Shown here: in pieces, positions 5,655 to 9,470 of the stretch
How positions within the stretch are numbered: the first letter of the stretch is position 1
Layout: the number at the start of each line of letters is the position of its first letter
From: Opitutales bacterium
GTDB taxonomy: Bacteria; Verrucomicrobiota; Verrucomicrobiia; Opitutales; T3Sed10-336
DNA: 9,470 bases
Assembly: GCA_007132315.1 (NCBI GenBank)
Contig: SLOW01000181.1
Location: forward strand, 1-9,470
Direction: 5' to 3'
Notes under the pieces: model-generated
What the model saw: only the letters and a program-made list of their open reading frames with translations
What the model was told of the DNA's origin: nothing
The model's database searches: none
Position numbers and translations under genes: made by a program

Positions 5655-6869
5655 ATGACTAAGTACGCTGTTTTCCTGCTGATTTTGTCCATTGCCTGTG
5701 TCGCCGGCACGGAGCTGCGCGCCCAGGGGCGCCAGGTCGATATCGGCGATATCGTTGCCCGGGGCGAACGGGTATTCAATGTTCAGGTAACCTCGGACGA
5801 CGCCTCGCTCCAGAGTTTGCTGCGCCGCGCCTTCCGCACCCACGGACAATTCGAGATGGCGGGACGCGAGCGCGACGCCGATTTTGTCTTCGATTTCACC
5901 GCCGGAGGCGGCGACGGGGTGCGGCTGCGAATCCAGTCGGGATCGCCCCTTCAGGTTCTCCACGAGGAGTCTGTCTCCGGGGCATCGCGCCGGAACGCGG
6001 CCCTGCGAGCCGCCGACGTGGCCGTGCGGAGAACCACCGGAGCGCCGGGTTATTTCGCCGGACGTCTCACGTTCATTGGTCAGGAAACCGGGAGCCGCGA
6101 GGTTTATATGGCGGACATGTTCCTGGGGGAAATGCGTCAGCTCACACGGGACGGCTCGAAATCGGTCAGCCCCCGCTGGTCGCCCGACGGCAGGCGGATC
6201 ATTTACACCAGCTACTACCGCTCCGGATTTCCAGACATCTTTTCAATCGATCTCGACGCCATGCGGCGGACGCCTCTGGTGACATTCCGCGGGACCAATA
6301 CCGGCGCCCGATTCAGTCCCGACGGACGCCGGATTTCGATGGTGTTGTCGGGAGAGGGAACCCCCGAAGTCTATGTGGCCGACGATTCCGCGCGCAATCC
6401 GCGCCGTCTCACCCAGACCGGCGGGAGCGTGCAATCATCGCCAACCTGGTCGCCGGACGGGCGGGACCTGATTTTTGTTTCCGATCGTGACGGCCGGCCG
6501 CAGTTGTACCGCATGACCGCCCAGGGCGACAACGTACGGCGCATTCCCACCGATATCAGCCGTTATTGCGCCGAGCCGGACTGGAACCCCGTCGATCCGA
6601 ACCAGGTGGCGTTCACCGCGGCGGTGGCGGGGCGGTTCGCCGTGGCGGTGTATGATTTTTCCACCCGGCAGAGCCGGTTTGTTACCCGCGGGCCCCAGGA
6701 CGCCGTGGAACCGCGCTGGCTGAGCGACGGACGGCACCTGGTCTACACCCTCCGAAGCGCCGACCGGGAAGTTCTGGCCGTTCTGGACAGCAAGACCGGG
6801 AAATCGACCCCGTTGAGCGGCGGCAATCTCGGGAAGCTCTCACAGGCGGACTTCCTGAGGCCACGATAG
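5655..6869 (+). CDS. tolB: TolB periplasmic beta-propeller protein
   Basis: This encodes a 404-residue exported protein of the Tol system. In well-studied bacteria TolB binds Pal and TolA and helps control outer-membrane-peptidoglycan contacts. A signal peptide is clear (MTKYAVFLLILSIACVAGTELRAQG, cut near residue 24). An alpha/beta N-terminal domain covers about 26-130, followed by PD40/WD40-like propeller blades with SPDGR motifs at 176-180, 221-225 and 266-270 and weaker copies at 311-317 and 356-360. The length is close to E. coli TolB (about 430). I chose ATG 5655 because it starts the signal peptide. The frame is open back to 5484, with an ATG at 5571 that would add 28 residues including a second hydrophobic run. 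Pal does not follow; the operon ends at a terminator-like hairpin. Confidence 0.92.
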   Translation: MTKYAVFLLILSIACVAGTELRAQGRQVDIGDIVARGERVFNVQVTSDDASLQSLLRRAFRTHGQFEMAGRERDADFVFDFTAGGGDGVRLRIQSGSPLQVLHEESVSGASRRNAALRAADVAVRRTTGAPGYFAGRLTFIGQETGSREVYMADMFLGEMRQLTRDGSKSVSPRWSPDGRRIIYTSYYRSGFPDIFSIDLDAMRRTPLVTFRGTNTGARFSPDGRRISMVLSGEGTPEVYVADDSARNPRRLTQTGGSVQSSPTWSPDGRDLIFVSDRDGRPQLYRMTAQGDNVRRIPTDISRYCAEPDWNPVDPNQVAFTAAVAGRFAVAVYDFSTRQSRFVTRGPQDAVEPRWLSDGRHLVYTLRSADREVLAVLDSKTGKSTPLSGGNLGKLSQADFLRPR

Positions 6870-6880
6870 GGACAAAAAGA

Positions 6881-6904
6881 AAGGCGGGCCGTGGCGCCCG
6901 CCTT
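6881..6904. terminator. Intrinsic terminator between convergent tolB and SOD genes
   Basis: AAGGCGGGC (6881-6889) pairs perfectly with GCCCGCCTT (6896-6904) around a 6-nt loop. On the minus strand the stem is followed by TCTTTTTGTC, a good U-rich tail, so it should terminate the leftward SOD transcript strongly. On the plus strand the tail is only CCGTTGGTT, so termination of tolB may be weaker. It lies 12 nt past the tolB stop and 37 nt past the SOD stop. Confidence 0.85.
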
Positions 6905-6941
6905 CCGTTGGTTAAACCTGGGGTTCTTGAGCCGGTTCGGA

Positions 6942-7562
6942 TCAGGACTGGAAGTTCTTCTCCGCCTGGTCCCAGTTGACCACGTTCCAGAACGCCGCGA
7001 TGTAATCGGGGCGGCGGTTCTGGTAATTCAGGTAGTAAGCGTGCTCCCAGACATCGAGTCCGATAATCGGCTTGCCGGGGCATTCCACCACACCTTTCAT
7101 CAGTGGCGAATCCTGGTTGGCGGTGGAGCAGATGCAAATGGAACCGTCGTCTTTTTTGCACAGCCAAGCCCATCCACTGCCGAAGCGGCCCACGGCGGCC
7201 TCGCCGAATTGTTTCTTGAAATCTTCGAAACCGCCAAAGGTCTTGTCGATCGCGGCGGCCAGCGAGCCCTTGGGTTCACCGCCGCCTTTCGGGGAAAGGA
7301 TCTTCCAAAAGAAGCGGTGATTCGAGTGCCCGCCGGCGTTGTTGCGCAGCGCGGTGCGTTTGTTCTCGGGAACCTGGCTCAGGTCCGAGATGAGGACATC
7401 GACATCCTCGCCCGCCAGTTCGGGAAGTGATTCGAGGGCCGCGTTGGCCTTGTCCACATAGGTCTTGTGGTGCTTGGAGTGATGAATCTCCATCGTCTTG
7501 GCGTCGATGTGAGGCTCCAGCGCGTTGTAGTCGTAATCGAGTTTTGGGAGTTCGTAGGCCAT
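6942..7562 (-). CDS. sodA: Superoxide dismutase, manganese type
   Basis: This encodes a 206-residue cytosolic enzyme converting superoxide to oxygen and hydrogen peroxide. The four metal ligands of the Fe/Mn family are visible: H27 (in MEIHHSKHH), H82 (GGHSNHRFFW), D170 and H174 (GLDVWEHAYY). Q150 in STANQDSPL corresponds to the glutamine position typical of Mn enzymes, whereas Fe enzymes usually have the active-site glutamine elsewhere; metal use still needs measurement. The start at 7562 gives the classic MAYELPKLDY N-terminus, with a purine-rich GAAGAAGAG about 8 nt upstream. An in-frame ATG at 7619 would add 19 unlikely residues. It lies 57 nt downstream of tadA on the same strand. A TATAAC at 7601-7596 could be a -10 for its own promoter, but no good -35 is visible. 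Confidence 0.96.
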   Translation of the reverse strand: MAYELPKLDYDYNALEPHIDAKTMEIHHSKHHKTYVDKANAALESLPELAGEDVDVLISDLSQVPENKRTALRNNAGGHSNHRFFWKILSPKGGGEPKGSLAAAIDKTFGGFEDFKKQFGEAAVGRFGSGWAWLCKKDDGSICICSTANQDSPLMKGVVECPGKPIIGLDVWEHAYYLNYQNRRPDYIAAFWNVVNWDQAEKNFQS

Positions 7563-7619
7563 AACAGTATCTCTTCTTCGGTGGTTAAGGATTAGGTTAT
7601 ATCGAGAATTAAATTCCAC

Positions 7620-8168
7620 TTAATCAGGAGATTCCATTTCGTCAACCGCGGATGGCCCGCCGAGGCGTTTTTCGCGGAAGAATGCGCGCAGCAACTCCAG
7701 ACAGTCATCTTCGAGCACGCCGCGCGTCACGGTCAGGTGGTGATTGAGCGAGGCGATCCCGTTGAGATCCGCCACGCCTCCCAGACAACCCATTTTGGCG
7801 TCGGGCACGGCGTAAACCACCCGGGTGAATCGCGACATCAGCGCGGCGCCCGAACACATGGGGCAGGGCTCCTTGGTCACGTACAGCGTTGCCCCGTTCA
7901 GACGCCAGTCGCCCAGCGCCCGCGCCGCCTGGGTGATCGCGAGCATCTCGGCGTGGGCGGTCGGATCGCCCGTGGATTCGACCTCGTTGTGCGCGGCCCC
8001 GACCGGCTCGCCGCCGTATTCGATCACCGCGCCGATCGGCACCTCGTTTCGCCGCCAGGCGTCGATGGCCTGGTTGTACGCAAGGGTCATGAAAAACGTG
8101 TCGTCGCGAAGCAATTGCGACGGGTAACGTTTCGGAAAGGGGCAGGTGGAGCTGGAATCGCCGTTCAT
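7620..8168 (-). CDS. tadA: tRNA-specific adenosine-34 deaminase
   Basis: This encodes a 182-residue zinc enzyme that deaminates the wobble adenosine of tRNA-Arg(ACG) to inosine, widening codon reading. The cytidine-deaminase fold motifs are present: EVPIGAVI (42-49), N61, H72-A-E74 (zinc ligand and proton shuttle) and P101-C-P-M-C105 (two cysteine ligands), followed by SGAALMSRFTRVVYAVPDAKMG. This pattern is characteristic of TadA rather than guanine or cytidine deaminases. Compared with E. coli TadA the N-terminus has about 15-20 extra residues before the first helix (about 20-40). The first candidate internal ATG (codon 27) would cut into that helix, so 8168 is preferred, although it has no Shine-Dalgarno. 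It is the upstream member of a possible tadA-SOD transcript. Confidence 0.94.
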   Translation of the reverse strand: MNGDSSSTCPFPKRYPSQLLRDDTFFMTLAYNQAIDAWRRNEVPIGAVIEYGGEPVGAAHNEVESTGDPTAHAEMLAITQAARALGDWRLNGATLYVTKEPCPMCSGAALMSRFTRVVYAVPDAKMGCLGGVADLNGIASLNHHLTVTRGVLEDDCLELLRAFFREKRLGGPSAVDEMESPD

Positions 8169-8211
8169 GCCGGTCGCGGTGACGGGTGCTCTCGCTTCGT
8201 CCGGTGTGGAT

Positions 8212-8264
8212 CCCGGGTCGGATTCAAACCTCGCGAGCCTTCCGGCCTGAATCCGGCTGCCGGG
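8212..8264. repeat. Extended inverted repeat upstream of tadA
   Basis: CGGATTCA (8219-8226) pairs perfectly with TGAATCCG (8248-8255). Outside it, CCCGG (8212-8216) pairs with CCGGG (8260-8264), giving 13 pairs with an unequal internal loop (2 nt versus 4 nt). The 21-nt apical part contains TCGCGA and GGCC. It begins 44 nt before the tadA start, so it would lie in the tadA leader if transcription starts upstream of it. It could be a leader structure or a remnant repeat. It is not followed by a T-run on either strand and does not fold as a tRNA. Confidence 0.45.
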
Positions 8265-8337
8265 AGTTCAGGCGTACCAGCCCGGAATGGGACGTCGCGG
8301 GCGGAATTGCGTTTGACTTCGTAAAAGAGATGCATTG

Positions 8338-8353
8338 AGTACAGAATCGTACT
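8338..8353. repeat. Short inverted repeat in the infA/tadA divergent region
   Basis: AGTAC (8338-8342) and GTACT (8349-8353) form a perfect 5-bp dyad with a 6-nt spacer, about 70 nt before infA. The size and spacing suit a dimeric regulator site, but a dyad this short can arise by chance. TGGACT (8353-8358) overlaps its last base and could act as a -35 with TATTCT (8377-8382) at 18-nt spacing as a weak infA promoter. Confidence 0.25.
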
Positions 8354-8421
8354 GGACTTTTCACCCGCAATGTTCATATTCTTTAAGGTTTACCAGTTGG
8401 AGCTGTTTCTCTCACTCATTT

Positions 8422-8709
8422 ATGGCGGATAATCAAGCGATCGAAGTTGAAGGAAAAATTGTGGCGGTGTTGCCCGGAACGATGTTTCGGGTGCAGTTGA
8501 AGAACGATCATGTCGTTCTGGCCCACATTTCGGGCAAGCTCAGGAAGCACTTCATCAAGATCACCACCGGTGATTACGTCAAAATGGAAATGAGTCCCTA
8601 CGACCTGGACAAGGCGAGAATCACCTACCGCCTGAAGAACGCCAACGCCCAGCAACGCAACGCACCCATCCGCAGCTACGGCCCCCGCAGCCGTTCGCGG
8701 AAGCGCTGA
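8422..8709 (+). CDS. infA: Translation initiation factor IF-1 with basic C-terminal extension
   Basis: This encodes a 95-residue protein. Residues 1-72 are a full-length IF-1 OB-fold: IEVEGKIVAVLPGTMFRVQL, then HVVLAHISGKLRKHFIKI, TTGDYVKMEMSPYDL and KARITYR. IF-1 binds the A site of the 30S subunit and works with IF-2 and IF-3 during initiation. Residues 73-95 extend past the usual end of about 72 residues and are rich in Arg, Asn, Gln and Ser, ending RSRSRKR. The ATG at 8422 gives the expected N-terminus. Upstream in-frame codons back to 8335 would add 29 residues unlike any IF-1 start. No Shine-Dalgarno precedes the ATG. It is divergent from tadA, and cysK follows 72 nt later on the same strand. 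Confidence 0.96.
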   Translation: MADNQAIEVEGKIVAVLPGTMFRVQLKNDHVVLAHISGKLRKHFIKITTGDYVKMEMSPYDLDKARITYRLKNANAQQRNAPIRSYGPRSRSRKR

Positions 8710-8741
8710 CTGATTCCCGGCCGCCGCCTTCGCGCGACGGC

Positions 8742-8770
8742 TTGACTTTACCGGGCATCCTCCGGACACT
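8742..8770 (+). promoter_or_regulatory. Candidate promoter upstream of cysK
   Basis: TTGACT (8742-8747) matches five of six -35 consensus bases and is followed after 17 nt by GACACT (8765-8770), a poor -10 (three of six). Transcription would begin only a few bases before the cysK ATG at 8782. A GC-rich stretch with a partial dyad (about 8719-8741) lies between the infA stop and this site. Confidence 0.25.
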
Positions 8771-8781
8771 CGCCGGCACGT

Positions 8782-9470
8782 ATGTCAGGCATCTCCTCCG
8801 ATATTGTCGCGACCGTGGGCAACACGCCCCTGGTGAAACTCAACCGGATCGCCGCCGAAGTGGAGGCTGAGATCTACCTCAAATGCGAATTTTTCAACCC
8901 GCTGGCCAGCGTCAAAGATCGAATCGGCTACGCCATGATCGAAGCGGCCGAAAAGGACGGGCTCATCAAGGGGAGTTCCGTCATCGTCGAGCCGACCTCC
9001 GGCAACACGGGAATCGCCCTGGCTTTCGTTTGCGCGGCCAAGGGTTTGCGGCTCATCCTCACGATGCCGGAAACGATGTCCGTGGAACGACGCGTTCTGT
9101 TGCGCATGCTGGGGGCCGAAATCGTTCTGACGCCGGGGAGCGACGGTATGCCGGGCGCCGTGCGCAAAGCACGGGAGATCCTGGACGAACAGAAGGGCGC
9201 CGCGTACATGCCGCAGCAGTTTGAGAATCCCGCCAATCCCGAGATCCACCGGCGTACCACCGCGGAGGAGATCTGGGGCGCGACTGAAGGGCAAATCGAC
9301 GTTTTCGTGGCCGGCGTGGGGACCGGCGGCACCATCACAGGTGTGTCCGAGGTCATCAAGTCGCGGCGCGAACTGCTCAGTGTCGCGGTCGAACCCGAGG
9401 CCAGCCCCGTCATCTCGGGCGGAAACCCGGGCCCGCACAAGATTCAGGGAATCGGGGCCGGGTTCATTCC
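8782..9470 (+). CDS. cysK: Cysteine synthase (O-acetylserine sulfhydrylase), 3' end outside window
   Basis: This is a partial gene with 229 complete codons before the right edge; the family is usually about 300-330 residues. It is a fold-type II PLP enzyme that joins O-acetylserine and sulfide to make cysteine in the cytosol. K45 in NPLASVKDR should form the Schiff base with PLP. TSGNTG (72-77) is the substrate/carboxylate loop, and GTGGT (180-184) binds the PLP phosphate. GNTPLVKLNRI (13-23) and KIQGIGAGFI (220-229) are also typical of CysK. The related cystathionine beta-synthase shares this core, but the sequence around QGIGAGFI and the short N-terminus favour CysK. ATG 8782 has no Shine-Dalgarno. 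Confidence 0.94.
   Translation, partial: MSGISSDIVATVGNTPLVKLNRIAAEVEAEIYLKCEFFNPLASVKDRIGYAMIEAAEKDGLIKGSSVIVEPTSGNTGIALAFVCAAKGLRLILTMPETMSVERRVLLRMLGAEIVLTPGSDGMPGAVRKAREILDEQKGAAYMPQQFENPANPEIHRRTTAEEIWGATEGQIDVFVAGVGTGGTITGVSEVIKSRRELLSVAVEPEASPVISGGNPGPHKIQGIGAGFI

Noticed and set aside
5480..5662. 60-codon plus-strand frame bridging the TolA-like and tolB genes in another frame
   Set aside because: It needs a TTG start, has no recognisable domain, and the tolB frame through the same bases is equally open.
8219..8240. tRNA T-arm look-alike (GGTTTGAATCC) on the minus strand
   Set aside because: The flanking bases do not form the 5-bp T-stem, and no acceptor, D or anticodon arms can be drawn around it.
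8165..8377. 70-codon minus-strand frame whose TGA overlaps the tadA ATG (ATGA), suggesting a coupled leader gene
   Set aside because: Its translation is low-complexity Arg/Pro-rich with no domain, it runs across the inverted repeats, and it looks like chance openness in GC-rich intergenic DNA.

Overview
This is a GC-rich stretch of what looks like ordinary bacterial chromosome. It is densely packed with housekeeping genes, and I see no insertion sequence, phage gene, CRISPR array, rRNA or tRNA. A four-gene Tol envelope system shows that the organism is Gram-negative. The gene order (a PfkB kinase next to tmk and a delta-prime gene; Tol genes; tadA/SOD; infA; cysK), the scarcity of Shine-Dalgarno sequences and the kinase sequence suggest a Verrucomicrobiota lineage, perhaps Opitutia. 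That placement is inference from memory of related proteins, not a search result.

Layout. (1) Positions 1-160 are an AT-rich left edge with inverted repeats and no convincing gene. (2) Positions 161-3384, minus strand, hold a compact probable operon transcribed leftward: PfkB-family sugar/nucleoside kinase, thymidylate kinase (tmk), DNA polymerase III delta-prime-like clamp-loader subunit (holB) and a small exported TPR protein. (3) A 105-nt divergent intergenic region separates it from a plus-strand operon at 3490-6869: tolQ, tolR, a TolA/TonB-like protein and tolB. (4) A strong hairpin at 6881-6904 lies between tolB and the convergent minus-strand pair tadA and Mn-type superoxide dismutase (6942-8168). 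(5) A 253-nt divergent region with two inverted repeats leads to plus-strand infA, which has an extended basic C-terminus. (6) Cysteine synthase (cysK) follows and runs off the right edge.

How the genes work together. tmk and holB both serve DNA replication (dTTP supply and clamp loading), and their overlap is a widespread bacterial arrangement. TolQ and TolR form the inner-membrane proton channel, the TolA-like protein spans the periplasm, and TolB is the periplasmic beta-propeller. Pal, the expected outer-membrane partner, is not next to them in this window. TadA and IF-1 both act in translation, and SOD and CysK are general metabolism and stress genes.

I did not find a clearly undescribed system. 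The points most worth a second look are the Tol locus without pal, the 171-nt open stretch ahead of tolB that adds a second hydrophobic segment in frame, the basic tail on IF-1, the delta-prime subunit without cysteines in the zinc-module region, and the PfkB kinase of unknown substrate heading a replication operon.
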